64,000 bases of DNA from G963667915 sp965197385 (GTDB lineage Bacteria; Acidobacteriota; Vicinamibacteria; Vicinamibacterales; UBA823): the NCBI GenBank assembly GCA_965197385.1, contig CBDANA010000005.1:200739-264738 (forward strand), given 5' to 3'. Shown here one piece after another: positions 1 to 9,009 of the stretch (position 1 is its first letter; each line of letters begins with the position of its first letter). The notes beneath the pieces were generated by a model, which saw only the letters and a list, made by a program, of their open reading frames with translations, was not told the origin of the DNA and ran no database searches. A program made the position numbers and the translations under genes.

Positions 1-1178
1 GGCGTTTCAGTTCACGTTCAATGGCTTTCTGAAGGTCGCATTCCAGGGGTCGCGCATCACCTCCGACGCCGGTCTCCTTCTGGTGCGCGAGTTGGATGAA
101 CGCCTGGGGCTGGCGACACTCATCGCCGAGCACCTGAGCGACTCCCGACAGGGCTTGCACACCCAGTTCAGCCTGGCGGATCTCCTGCGACAGTCGGTCT
201 ACAGTCGGCTCGCGGGCTACGAAGACCTGAACGATGCGGTGCGCGTGTCGGCGGACCCGACGTTTCGTCTCATCGGGGCGCCAACGCTCTGGGACCGCGG
301 TGGCGCGCTGACCTCGCCGCTGCATTGGTTCGAGACTGAGCTGCTGACCCGAGAGGAGAAGCTCGTCGGGCTGATGGCCGTGAACCGGGAGGTGCTCGCA
401 CAGGCTGAGATGCCAACGCGCGCCGGCCGGATTGTGCTCGACATGGATTCGAGTGAGAGCCCGGTGCATGGGGCGCAGGAAGGGAGCGCGTACAACGGGC
501 ACTTTGAATCAGTCTGTTACCACCCGCTGTTTCTGTTCAACGAGCACGGCGACTGCGTGGCCGCCCCGCTGCGGCCCGGCAACGTGCATAGCGCCGACGA
601 TTGGGACGACCTGCTCGTGCCGGAAATTGACCGGCAGCAGGCGGAGGGTACGCGCGTGGCGTTCCGCGCGGACGCGGCGTTTGCCAAGCCGAAGATCTAC
701 GACGCGCTCGAGACGCGCGACGTGGACTATGTCATCCGCATGCCGGCAAACAAGAGCGTGGAGCTGGAAATCGAAGCCCTCCTCTTTCGTCCGCCGGGAC
801 GGCCGAGCCGCAAGCCCTTGGTGCGCTACAAGAGTTTCCGCTATCAGGCGAAGAGCTGGACCACGCCCAGACGGATTGTCGCCAAGGTGGAGCACCACCG
901 AGGGGAGCTGTTCCCGCGCGTCGGCTTCATCGTGACCAAGATGGCCCTCCCGAGCCGCTCGGTCGTACGGTTCTACAACAAGCGCGGCACGGCGGAGCAA
1001 TGGATCAAGGAAGGCAAGCAGGCCACCCACTGGACGCGGCTGTCGTGCCCTCGGTTCCGGGCGAACGAAGTGCGCCTGCAACTGAGTGTCCTGGCCTACA
1101 ACCTGGGCAACCTCTGGCGCAGATGGGTCCTGCCGCCGCGGGTCACGCGCTGGTCGCTCACGAGTCTCCAGCAGCGGC
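1..1178 (+). pseudogene. IS1380-family transposase, truncated copy A
   Basis: The reading frame is open from the window edge and carries the IS1380-type N-terminal motif ITSDAGLLLVRELDERLGL, then the usual LADLLRQ..Y..L.GYEDLND block. It matches the complete copy at 54840-56151 with only four or so substitutions over 1178 bp (for example R for C near codon 17). Identity stops abruptly after base 1178 inside the codons for SLQQR, where an IS256-type gene on the other strand takes over. About 55 C-terminal residues are therefore missing and the element cannot encode an intact transposase. The left end lies outside the window. Confidence 0.9.
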
Positions 1179-2062
1179 GGCCACCCAGCGCAACACCATC
1201 GTCCCGCCGCGCCAGGTGCCTCAGGGAGATGCTCCAAGATGTTCCGGCCCTTATGGACCTGACACCGCTGCACCAGCGCGGCGCGCCCAAATGTCTGGGT
1301 CACGGCCGTGTCGAGGGCCTTCGCGCCATCGACGATCACCAGCAGGCTCCGGTCGGTGCGCAGCCCGCGGCTGCCGAGATTGGTCAAGAGCCCCTGACAG
1401 ACCGTCGCGTTCTCCGTGGCCCCTTCCCACAGGCCGAGCGGGTGTTTCGCGCCCATTTTATCGATGCCTAGGGCGACAACGATACAGTGTCCACCCACGT
1501 GCACGCCATCAATCAGCAGCCCCACCAGGTCCAGCGCGTCGAGCGGCGTCGCCCGCCACGCATCCAGCTGCGCCTGGGTTTGCGCGACAAAGCGTCGACT
1601 GACCGCACTCTTGCTCGTGCCCCGCGTGGTGACGTCGGCGCCGAGCGGTTCCAGACTCCGCGCATACTGGCGGGTCGCCACACCGATCAGCATCTGGTCG
1701 ACCACGCGCCGGTTCAGCGGGTCCGCATTCGCGAATGCCCGGGCCGTTGGCAACGGAACCTCCTCGCCGGCGCGCCGCGCACGGGGCCGACGAATCGCCA
1801 CCTTCCGCCCGCCCAGCACGACCTGACTCGGCGTATGCCCCGTTCGATACGCCTGGCGCGCAGGTTGATGCGCATACCGTGGCCCACAGACGGCGGCCCG
1901 ATCCTCTTCCAGCATGGCTTCGAGTACCTTCAGGCCAGACGCGACGACCCGCTCCTGGAGCGCGGCCTGCGTATCAATGAGGATATCGACCAACGGAAGG
2001 TGCCGTGGCGTCGGGGATACCGATTGGCGACGGCGAGGGACTGTGCGAGACTGCTTCTTCAT
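1179..2062 (-). pseudogene. IS256-family (mutator-type) transposase, C-terminus lost
   Basis: The start ATG at 2062 follows a good AAGGAG site. The protein has the IS256 hallmarks LIDGVHVGGH, ALGIDKMGAKHPLGLWEG, TENATV and VQRCQVHKGRNILEHLP, about 294 residues in all. It is then cut at 1179 by IS1380 sequence. A mutator-type transposase is about 400 residues, so the last third, with the catalytic Glu, is absent. The reading frame runs on into the antisense of the IS1380 gene to 509, but that extension is accidental. The most likely history is an IS256 insertion into the IS1380 gene followed by a deletion that removed both 3' ends. Confidence 0.88.
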
Positions 2063-2168
2063 GGCGGCTCCTTACTGGGAGGCTTGCACCTCGGTTTCGT
2101 CACCGGTCGTATAGCATGACCAGTGAAGAGCCGCCGCTTCAAATTTCAACAGCTACTGGGACATCCCC

Positions 2169-2262
2169 GCTGGACGATTGTGCGACGAATAGAAATTCGT
2201 GCGCTCGGCGGCGGTCGGGTGTATAACGGTGCCATCCGGGACAGGCAAAATGAAAATCCCGG
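2169..2262 (+). repeat. 94-bp segment shared with 56281-56374
   Basis: This stretch begins GCTGGACGATTGTGCGACGA and recurs downstream of IS1380 copy B with about five mismatches. At copy B it precedes the 3' end of an IS3-family transposase; here it follows the IS256 fragment. It looks like the terminus of another insertion sequence, since it contains GTGTATAACGGTGCC and GGGACAGG, which resemble IS ends, but its parent element is not in the window. Confidence 0.7.
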
Positions 2263-2542
2263 CTAAACATCTGTTCGGCTCAACTTTTCAGGACTCACGT
2301 CGGGAGTGAGACCGAGCTTGACCGCCAGCTTCCGAGCACGAATTCCGCTGGCAGCAACTCGGGGTCCATCTCAGCGTACTCTGCTGTCTTGCAGGGTATT
2401 GTCAGGTTGAGGTCGTGGTGGCAGAGTAGGCCGATGACGAGCCAACCCTCGAGCTATCACGGATATCGATTCCCGCCCGAGATCATCAGCCACGCCGCCT
2501 ATTGTGCGCGCGTGGCGTGAGGCACAAAGCGAATAGCGAGTC
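2263..2542. other. Intergenic stretch, nothing recognised
   Basis: About 280 bp between the IS remnants and the membrane-protein gene. I see no convincing gene, RNA or repeat here; weak open frames are not supported by a start site or a recognisable product. Confidence 0.5.
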
Positions 2543-3176
2543 GTGTCTAAGCGACTGCTCATCCTGTTCGGGTTGTTGCTATTGATCGTCAGCCCACTAG
2601 CCGGGCGATGCAGCATCGGTATGCCGCCGGGCTTCACAGACTTCCCTCCACTTGTCGTTAACTATCCTGAAACCGCTCCCTTCTCTTGGGTGGTATTCGT
2701 GGTCTTTGCAGGGCTTGCCGCGATCAGTGCGAGCGTCTTTGTTCGTCCGAGATGGTTTGGGATCGACCGAGCCGACCCGCCCCCTCCCGACTCACTGCGA
2801 GCTCGGGATAGCTCTCCCATGAAGTGGAGTTCGGCATGTTCTCGTCCTTCGGCGCGTCTCGCCGAAGCAAGCGAAGCGCGAAGGCGGAAGGGGTACCTAC
2901 AGGGCGGGGCGAGTTTCTACCCGTGGTGGGGGTGGATGGGATTGGTGCTGGTTGCCCTATCATGGACGTGTGCATGGAACCGCTTTGCGTGGTTAGGCCC
3001 ATTAAAGGATCACATATTTATTCCGTTATGGCTGGGTTATATTTTCACTGTTGACGGACTCGTCTACCGGCGGTGGCGGAGCTTCCTGTTCCGGTCCTAC
3101 CGTTTTACTTTCTTTTGCCTGTTCCCCGCGTCGGCCTTGAGTTGGTGGTACTTCGAGTACATCAATCGCTTAGGGG
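2543..3176 (+). pseudogene. Membrane protein of unknown function, N-terminal half
   Basis: The gene starts at GTG 2543 and encodes an N-terminal membrane segment (LLILFGLLLLIVSPLAG), a second near residue 50, and a Trp/Phe/Tyr-rich membrane domain around PWWGWMGLVLVALSWTCAWN and FFCLFPASALSWWYFEYINR. It is cut after the YINR codons by an IS3-family element. The remainder continues in a compatible frame at 4468, giving YFEYINR followed by LFIKNWWHAGAED. A stretch of about 30 residues near residues 85-115 (SSACSRPSARLAEASEARR) is unlike the rest and is encoded by a partly palindromic sequence, so it may be a small insertion. I do not recognise the family. The two halves together would make a polytopic protein of about 420 residues. 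Confidence 0.75.
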
Positions 3177-3236
3177 TGGACCCCATCCTTTGGACAGCTC
3201 AGCGGCCAAGTTAAGGTGGATTCCAGGTTCATGTTT

Positions 3237-4124
3237 CTAAGCCGCTTCCGACTGCGCTGACGAGGAGCGCAGCGACGAGGTCGGCGCACCTCCCAAATCC
3301 GAGTACGCCTCATCAGGCGTGCGATCATCGAGCGACGAGTGCGGTCGCTCGGCATTGTAGAAGTCGATCCACCGGCCGATGCTGGCCCGCGCCTCGGAGC
3401 CAACCTCGAAGTCGTGCAGGTAGACGCACTCGTACTTGAGCGAGCGCCACAGCCGCTCGATGAAGACGTTGTCCATCCAGCGGCCCTTGCCGTCCATCGA
3501 GATCTGCACGCCTGCGTCTTTGAGCGTCTGAGTGAACTCCAGGCTGGTGAACTGGCTGCCTTGGTCGGTGTTGAAGATCGCTGGCGGTCCGTACTGCGCG
3601 AGGGCTTCCGCGAGGGCCTCCACACAGAACGAGGCATCCATCGTGTTGGACAAGCGCCACGACAGCACCTTCCGGCTGGCCCAATCCTGGATCGCGACCA
3701 GGTACAGGAAGCCGCGGTGCAGCGGAATGTACGTCACGTCGGCGCACCAGGCCTCGTTCGCACGTTCGACCGCTCGGTCGCGCAGCAAATAGGGGTAGAC
3801 CCGGTGCTCCGGGTGCGGAACCGACGTGCTCGGGCGCTGGTACAGCGCCTGGAGGCCCATCTTTCGCATCAGACGACGCACCCGCTTCCGACTGACGGCG
3901 AAGCCCTCCCGGCGCAGCCAACGCGCCATCTGCCGCGATCCGTAGAACGGGGTTTCCAGAAATTGCTCGTCGATCCGGCGCATGAGCTCGAGAGTCAACT
4001 CACTCTCCCCGAGACCATCGTAGTAGAACGTCGAGCGCGAGATCGACACCAAGCCACACTGTCGCGAGATGCTCAGTTCGGAGTGGTTCGAGTCGATCAG
4101 CATTCGCCTTCGACCGTGACTCAA
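3237..4124 (-). CDS. IS3-family transposase OrfB (DDE integrase domain)
   Basis: 295 residues. The N-terminal part (SELSISRQCGLVSISRSTFYY) is the usual OrfB start, followed by the HTH_21-like region and a retroviral-integrase-type catalytic core. The catalytic acids are visible in ADVTYIP, NTDQGSQFTS and NVFIERLWRSLKYE, and the tail has YNAERPHSSLDDRTPDEAY. The TTG start overlaps the orfA stop as TTGA. The frame is also open upstream into orfA, so the working transposase is probably the OrfAB fusion made by -1 frameshifting at TTTTTTG (about 4141-4148 on the minus strand). All catalytic residues are intact, so this copy may be active. Confidence 0.92.
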   Translation of the reverse strand: MSHGRRRMLIDSNHSELSISRQCGLVSISRSTFYYDGLGESELTLELMRRIDEQFLETPFYGSRQMARWLRREGFAVSRKRVRRLMRKMGLQALYQRPSTSVPHPEHRVYPYLLRDRAVERANEAWCADVTYIPLHRGFLYLVAIQDWASRKVLSWRLSNTMDASFCVEALAEALAQYGPPAIFNTDQGSQFTSLEFTQTLKDAGVQISMDGKGRWMDNVFIERLWRSLKYECVYLHDFEVGSEARASIGRWIDFYNAERPHSSLDDRTPDEAYSDLGGAPTSSLRSSSAQSEAA

Positions 4125-4402
4125 CGGCCGAAGGCCTTGGACAAAAAATCCTTCTCGATGACGAGCTCGCCGACCTTCGCTCGCAGCTCCTGAATCTCCG
4201 CATCGCGAGACGCCTCTCGGCGCTGCTGGTGGTCCGAGAAGACGTCCACAAGCGCCTCCTGGGCTTTCTTCTTCCAGTTCGCGATCAGGTTCGGGTGGAT
4301 CTTGTAGCGCGACGACAGCTCCGCCATCGTCTGCTCGCCGCGCAGCGCCTGCAGGGCCACGCGGGCCTTCAGCTCAGCGGGGTATTTTTTCCGTTTCTGC
4401 AT
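4121..4402 (-). CDS. IS3-family transposase OrfA (HTH protein)
   Basis: 93 residues starting MQKRKKYPAELKARVALQAL, with the helix-turn-helix IHPNLIANWKKKA and a C-terminal leucine-zipper-like coiled coil (IQELRAKVGELVIEKDFL). It overlaps orfB by four bases. The last codons contain the run GATTTTTTGTCC. Slipping back one base there leaves orfA and continues straight into the orfB frame, as in other IS3-family elements. Confidence 0.92.
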   Translation of the reverse strand: MQKRKKYPAELKARVALQALRGEQTMAELSSRYKIHPNLIANWKKKAQEALVDVFSDHQQRREASRDAEIQELRAKVGELVIEKDFLSKAFGR

Positions 4403-4467
4403 GATTCCGATCTCTCCATTCTGAGGTCGGAATCCACCTTAGCAACCTGTCCGAATTTCGGGGTCCA

Positions 4468-5100
4468 CCTCTCTTCATCAAGAACTGGTGGCATGCCGGC
4501 GCCGAAGATTTTGCGGCCGTGCACTACATACTATCAGCCACCCTGTCGTTCTCGACCGTGCTCCCGGCCATCTTTGAAACGGCAGAGCTACTCCTGACCT
4601 TCAAGTGGTTCCGCACGGCTTACGCCCGTGGCCCGCGGTGGCGGCCGTGGGCCACGCGTTACCAGATTCTGACCGTCCTCTTCGGCGCTGCGGGTCTTGC
4701 TCTCATGAGCAGGTTCATTGAGGCGCTCTTCTGCTTCGCTTGGATCGCGCCGCTAGCGGTGACGGCCGGGATTCTGGCGCTGGTTGGCATAAGCACGCCA
4801 TTTCACGCGTTGGAGCATGGCCGATACACGCAGCTATTCACGCTGGCCGCAGCTGCATTAGTATGCGGATTCTTCTGGGAGATGTGGAACTACTTCAGCA
4901 TGCCGAAATGGGAGTACGCGATCCCCTACGTGTCCCGGTTCAAGCTCTTCGAAATGCCGGTTGCCGGCTATGCCGGTTACCTGCCGTTCGGTCCACTGTG
5001 TTGGTGTCTGTGGATCGCGCTGCGCGAATTGATGCCGGAGAAAGTGCGCGTCAAACTTGTGTCAGGCAATCAGCTACCGCCCCCAGAAGGGGCGGTATGA
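4468..5100 (+). pseudogene. Membrane protein of unknown function, C-terminal half
   Basis: Continuation of the gene that begins at 2543. The frame is open from the IS end (LFIKNWWHAGAEDFAAVHYILSA) to a TGA at 5098. It has further membrane segments around residues for YILSATLSFSTVLPAIF, FAWIAPLAVTAGILALVGI and LFTLAAAALVCGFFW, plus the conserved-looking HALEHGRYTQ and FWEMWNYFSMPKWEY. A GTG at 4519 could in principle start a 193-residue fragment, but the matching frame and composition on the two sides of the IS make a split gene far more likely. Confidence 0.75.
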
Positions 5101-5252
5101 TGCAGGCGCCTCGAAGGGGCCGGCGGTTGGCCGAGTTCTAGCTTCTCCTGCTTCTTCTCCTCCGCTTCTTGAACAAGGCCAGTTTGGAGACGGCGATGTC
5201 TGGAGCTTCGAGGAAATCGTCTGACTGGTAAACTAGCGGGGAGGACTAGTTC

Positions 5253-5417
5253 ATGCGGCCCTGTCCGTCATGTGGATCGCACAATTTCGATCGGCTGCAT
5301 AGGCGACCCCATGAGTGGCTCATTAGCTTCATGAGCCGGAGACGCCTATTCCGTCGTCGCGGGTGTAGGCGGCGTTGGTGGGGAACGCCGGAGAGGCCAG
5401 TCACGGCCTCAGCTTGA
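5253..5417 (+). CDS. Small zinc-ribbon-like protein, 54 aa
   Basis: ATG 5253 is preceded by GGGGAGGA at a spacing of about eight bases. The product begins MRPCPSCGS and continues with an Arg-rich middle and RRRGCRRRWWG. Proteins of this type usually have two CxxC knuckles. Here the first (CPSC) is intact, but the second has only one Cys because the position expected to be Cys is Arg (RRRGC). It may be a degenerate zinc ribbon or a genuine variant. It ends three bases before the aminotransferase start region. The role is unknown. Confidence 0.6.
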   Translation: MRPCPSCGSHNFDRLHRRPHEWLISFMSRRRLFRRRGCRRRWWGTPERPVTASA

Positions 5418-5431
5418 CAATGCCCTCTGTA

Positions 5432-6223
5432 ATGTTTTCCACGAGGATTCCGGCCGACCTTCGGCCCAATCCGCTCACGCGCACGCTGCGCCGCCTCCGG
5501 CGGCAAGGCACGCCAATTCTCGATCTGACCGAATCGAATCCCACCCGGGTCGGATTGCGCTATCCCCCGGGGCTGTTCGACGGATTGGCGGGCGGCGCCG
5601 CGACCTACGATCCCGACCCGCTCGGCGCGGTGGCGGCGCGGGCCGCGGTCGCGGCGTACATCGAGGCCGAAGGCATCAGGGTCCGGCCGGAGCAGGTCGT
5701 GCTGACGGCCAGCACCAGCGACGCGTATGCGCTGCTGTTCAAGGTGCTATGCGATCCAGGCGATGAGGTGCTCATGCCGCAGCTCAAGTTGTCGTGGATG
5801 GCAATCGGCGGCGCCGAGCCCATGGTCAAGGCGGCGGTCAGCCGGTTGGAACTGGCGTGCGACACCTACCTGTCCGTGGCGTCGCCGGTACAGCACGCGT
5901 TACCCCAGCTCTTGACTCGTGGTCTGGCGATTCGTGCCCAGATCGACGCGCGATTGCGGCGCAACCTGGAGACGTTGCGCGAGGCGGCGGTCCGGCGCAC
6001 GGAGTGTCACGTGCTCCCGGTCGAAGGCGGGTGGTCGGCAATCGTGCAGGTGCCGGCAACCGTCGGCGAAGAGCGGCGGGTGCTGGACCTCCTGGAGTAT
6101 CACCAGGTACTCGTCCATCCCGGATACTTCTTCGACTTTCAGACCGAGGCATTCCTGGTGTGCAGCTTGCTCCCGGAGCCGGGCGTCTTCGACGAAGCCC
6201 TACCGCATCTGTTTACTGACTGA
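5432..6223 (+). pseudogene. PLP-dependent aminotransferase with internal deletion
   Basis: The N-terminal part (MFSTRIPADLRPN, LDLTESNPTRVGL, AATYDPDPLGAVAARAAVAAY) and the C-terminal part (LKLSWMAIGGAEPMVKAAVS, CDTYLSVASPVQHALP, VHPGYFFDF) are those of a class I/II aminotransferase of the aspartate/alanine type. The middle is missing: GDEVLMPQ runs directly into LKLSWMAI. About 130 residues are absent, including the aromatic stacking region, the NPTG motif and the SK lysine that binds PLP. The frame is kept, so a 263-residue protein could be made, but it cannot be an active aminotransferase. An alternative ATG lies at 5420. Confidence 0.85.
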
Positions 6224-6316
6224 CCAATGGTCTTCCTGTCTCCTAACTCCTAATCTCTCACATTCTAGCCCCACCGTTCATGGTACAATATCTGACGTAT
6301 GTACCTGTTTAGTTAC

Positions 6317-6385
6317 TTAGCAGCCCGCGGTGAACGTCCCGCTTCGCACCGAATGCAGCAGGACGTTCACCGCGGGCTGCTGTTA
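6317..6385. repeat. 69-bp mini-palindrome, deletion derivative of the CAGCCCGTGGTGAAAG repeat family
   Basis: The arms TTAGCAGCCCGCGGTGAACG and CGTTCACCGCGGGCTGCT are nearly perfect inverted copies. The inner bases (CGCACCGA joined to ATGCAG) match the left and right inner parts of the full repeats with the middle deleted. The ATG at 6353 that starts the M23 lipoprotein lies in its loop-proximal right arm. Confidence 0.85.
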
Positions 6386-7636
6386 GTCATCACAGTCGGG
6401 TTGGGGTGGTCGTTCGTCAGTTGCGCGCCTGCGGAGTCCGAGCCGGTGCCGGTCTCCTCCCAGGGAGTCGACATCGAGCTCGCGGCCGAGACGCGGACCG
6501 TCGAAGGGGTTGTCCCGCGCAATGCGACGTTCGCCGGCTTGCTCCAGTCGCACGGCCTGTCGAACAATCTGATCGCCGCCATTGTGGACCAGACGCGCGA
6601 GGTGTTCGATCCCAGGCGGCTGCGGGCGCAGAATGCTTACCAGTTGGTGACGGAGCCCGACGGCAGCCTGCGGCAGTTCGAGTACCACATTGACTCCGAC
6701 AGCTTCCTGCAGATCCGGCGGGCGTCGAGTGAGAGATCCCGGTTCGAGGCGGTGGTCGTGCCCTATGTGAAGGAGCGGGCGGTCATTGCCCTGAGCGGTA
6801 CGATCGACGAGACCCGCTCGTCGCTCGTGGCGGCCGTGGATGACGCCGGCGAGCAGGTGCTGCTGGCCATTACCATGGCCGACGTGCTGGGCGGCGAGAT
6901 TGACTTCAACAACGATTTACGGCGGGGCGACTCGTTCAGCGTGGTCTTCGAGCGGTTCCTTCGCGAGGATCGGTACGACGACTACGGCAATGTCCTGGCG
7001 GTCGAGTTCAACAACGACGGCCGCCGGGTGCGGGCCATCCGGTTCACGCCGCCCGGAGGCGATCCGGGGTACTACGATGACCAGGGACGGTCGCTGAAGC
7101 GGATGTTTCTCCGGTCGCCGCTCCGCTTCGAGCCGCGGATTACGTCGCGCTTCTCACGCAGCCGGATGCATCCGATTCTCGGGGAACACCGTGCGCACCT
7201 GGGAGTGGACTACGGCGCAGCCACCGGCACCCCGGTCATTGCCGTGTCGAACGGCACGGTCGTGTCGGCGGCCCGGAGCGGTGGGTCCGGTCGGATGCTG
7301 CGTCTGCGACACGCCGGCGGGTACGAGACGTACTATCTGCATCTGTCGTCGTTCGCCACGGGCCTGCGGCCGGGCGCGCGAGTAACACAGGGGCAGCTGA
7401 TCGGCCGCGTGGGATCGACTGGCCTGACCACCGGCCCTCATCTCGACTATCGCTTGAAGAAGAACGGGGTCTTTGTCGATCCGCTCGTCGAGCACCGCAA
7501 AATGCCCCCCGGCGAGCCGATTCCGGCCGAGCATCTGAACGCATTCCGCGCCGCGCGCGACCACGTGTTGGGCCTGTTCGTGACCTCGCCCTCGGGGCCG
7601 GTCGCCCTGGCCGCCGCTGCCGCCGGCGCCCCCTGA
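6353..7636 (+). CDS. M23-family metallopeptidase lipoprotein
   Basis: About 427 residues. The signal peptide MQQDVHRGLLLVITVGLGWS ends in a lipobox (FVSC), so the protein should be an outer-surface or periplasmic lipoprotein. An OapA/LysM-like region (FAGLLQSHGLSNNLI..., about residues 60-130) precedes a C-terminal LytM/M23 domain, with HLGVDYG near residue 281, YLHLSSF, and TGPHLDYRL in place of the commoner HxH. The family cleaves peptidoglycan cross-links. A longer frame begins at 6299, but ATG 6353 gives the better signal peptide. That ATG and the first signal-peptide codons are inside a palindromic repeat, so the repeat now forms the gene's start. A TACAAT box lies at about 6285. Confidence 0.88.
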   Translation: MQQDVHRGLLLVITVGLGWSFVSCAPAESEPVPVSSQGVDIELAAETRTVEGVVPRNATFAGLLQSHGLSNNLIAAIVDQTREVFDPRRLRAQNAYQLVTEPDGSLRQFEYHIDSDSFLQIRRASSERSRFEAVVVPYVKERAVIALSGTIDETRSSLVAAVDDAGEQVLLAITMADVLGGEIDFNNDLRRGDSFSVVFERFLREDRYDDYGNVLAVEFNNDGRRVRAIRFTPPGGDPGYYDDQGRSLKRMFLRSPLRFEPRITSRFSRSRMHPILGEHRAHLGVDYGAATGTPVIAVSNGTVVSAARSGGSGRMLRLRHAGGYETYYLHLSSFATGLRPGARVTQGQLIGRVGSTGLTTGPHLDYRLKKNGVFVDPLVEHRKMPPGEPIPAEHLNAFRAARDHVLGLFVTSPSGPVALAAAAAGAP

Positions 7637-7649
7637 TCGCCCGCCCGGC

Positions 7650-7720
7650 TCTCGGCTTTCGGCACCGCCCGGCCTCGGTCCGCGACGTTGCGTCAGCGTC
7701 CGAGAGCCCAGAGCCGAGCT
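7650..7720. repeat. GAGAGCC-type imperfect inverted repeat
   Basis: The intergenic space contains GGCTCTCGGCTTTCGGC and, inverted about 50 bp later, GTCCGAGAGCCCAGAGCCGA. The same GAGAGCCGA units occur at about 14537, 39310 and 51766. It could form a hairpin and act as a terminator for the M23 gene. Confidence 0.55.
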
Positions 7721-7733
7721 AACATAGGGCCCG

Positions 7734-8975
7734 ATGGCCGTCATTCGTCCGTTCCGAGCCTTGCGTCCCGCGCTCGAGGTCGTGTCACGCGTCGCGTCGG
7801 TGCCGTACGACGTGGTGAGCCGCGATGAGGCACGGGCCCTGGCGCAGAACGAACCGCTGAGTTTTCTGCATGTCTCGCGCGCCGAGATCGACCTGCCCGC
7901 CGGAACGGATCCGTATGCCGACGAGGTCTACGTAAAGGCGACCGACGCCTTCCGGGGCCTCCGGCGGCGCGCGCCGTTCGTGCGCGACGCCGAGGCGTCG
8001 TTCTACATCTACCGCCTGACCGCCCACGGGCAGAGCCAGACCGGCGTGGCGGCCTGTTGGTCGCTGGACGAGTACGACCGGGGGGCGATCAAGAAACACG
8101 AACACACACGCCGGGACAAGGAGGACGATCGCACACGACACATGCTGGCCCTGGGCGCGCAGACCGGGCTGGTGTTCCTGACCTATCGCGCGGTGCCGGC
8201 GATTGCCGCGATTGCCCGGCGCGTGTGTGAAGCCGCTCCGGAGGTCGATTTCGAGGCGGCCGACGGCGTACGCCACACGATCTGGCGCGCGGCGACCGGA
8301 GAGAACGGCGCGCTCATGGCGGCGTTCGCCGCCGTGCCGGCCCTGTACATCGCCGACGGTCATCATCGGGTCGCCAGCGCCGCGCGCGCGCGCGCCGAGC
8401 TGACGGCCACGACGCCCGCGGCACCTGGCGACGCGGAAGGGGGCGTCGATACGGTGCTCGCCGTGGCGTTTCCGCACACCGAGGTGCGCATCCTGCCGTA
8501 TAATCGGATCGTCGCCGGTCTCGCCGGACGATCGCCGGCCGAGCTGCGCGACGCCATTGCTGCGAGGTGTCCAGTGCGCGCCGGTGCGCCGGCACCGTCG
8601 CGTGCTGGCGAAGTGTCGATGTATCTCGACGGCCGCTGGCACGCGGTGGACCTCGAGTCGGTCGAGGTGGCGCCGGCAGCGGGGCGCGCCGACCGCCTCG
8701 ATGTGGCCAGGTTGCACGCCGGGATCGTCGGGCCGTTGCTCGGGATCGGTGACGTCCGACAGGATCCGAGAATCGACTTCGTTGGCGGCGCCTGCGGACC
8801 GTCGCCGTTGCAGGCTCTGGTGGATTGCGGCCGGGCCGCTGTGGCCTTTTCGATGTATCCGGTCACGGTGGACGACCTGATGGCGGTCTCCGACGAAGGC
8901 GGCATCATGCCGCCGAAGTCGACCTGGTTCGAGCCGAAACTGCGTGACGGGCTGTTGGTCCACCTCCTCGCATGA
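7734..8975 (+). CDS. DUF1015 family protein
   Basis: 413 residues. It begins MAVIRPFRALRPALEVVSRV followed by ASVPYDVVSRDEA, the recognisable start of DUF1015 proteins, and has YIADGHHRVASA near residue 205 and GIMPPKSTWFEPKLRDGL at the end, both conserved in the family. The biochemical function is not established. Genes of this family are commonly next to serine biosynthesis genes, and here serC follows after 34 bp on the same strand, so a link to serine metabolism is an inference from context. Confidence 0.9.
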   Translation: MAVIRPFRALRPALEVVSRVASVPYDVVSRDEARALAQNEPLSFLHVSRAEIDLPAGTDPYADEVYVKATDAFRGLRRRAPFVRDAEASFYIYRLTAHGQSQTGVAACWSLDEYDRGAIKKHEHTRRDKEDDRTRHMLALGAQTGLVFLTYRAVPAIAAIARRVCEAAPEVDFEAADGVRHTIWRAATGENGALMAAFAAVPALYIADGHHRVASAARARAELTATTPAAPGDAEGGVDTVLAVAFPHTEVRILPYNRIVAGLAGRSPAELRDAIAARCPVRAGAPAPSRAGEVSMYLDGRWHAVDLESVEVAPAAGRADRLDVARLHAGIVGPLLGIGDVRQDPRIDFVGGACGPSPLQALVDCGRAAVAFSMYPVTVDDLMAVSDEGGIMPPKSTWFEPKLRDGLLVHLLA

Positions 8976-9009
8976 GCGGCAGCATCTTCCGACACGACCG
9001 GCGGCGTTC

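Larger units (their letters stand above)
3177..4467 (-). mobile_element. IS3-family insertion sequence, apparently complete
   Basis: The ends are imperfect inverted repeats: TGGACCCC followed by TTTGGACAG at the left, and GGGGTCCA preceded by CTGTCCGAATTTC at the right. An inner matched block, TAAGGTGGATTCC, lies at 3212-3224 and again inverted at 4429-4441. The element is about 1.29 kb, typical for the family, and holds orfA and orfB on the minus strand. It splits one membrane-protein gene. No clean target duplication is visible at the ends, which begin and finish in G/C runs, so the exact borders may be off by a few bases. Confidence 0.85.

Noticed and set aside
83..1471. 462-residue ORF as a complete transposase
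   Set aside because: Only the part to base 1178 is IS1380; the rest is antisense of an IS256 gene and has no meaning as protein.
509..2062. 517-residue minus-strand ORF as one IS256 transposase
   Set aside because: Codons below 1179 are antisense of the IS1380 gene; the true homology stops there.
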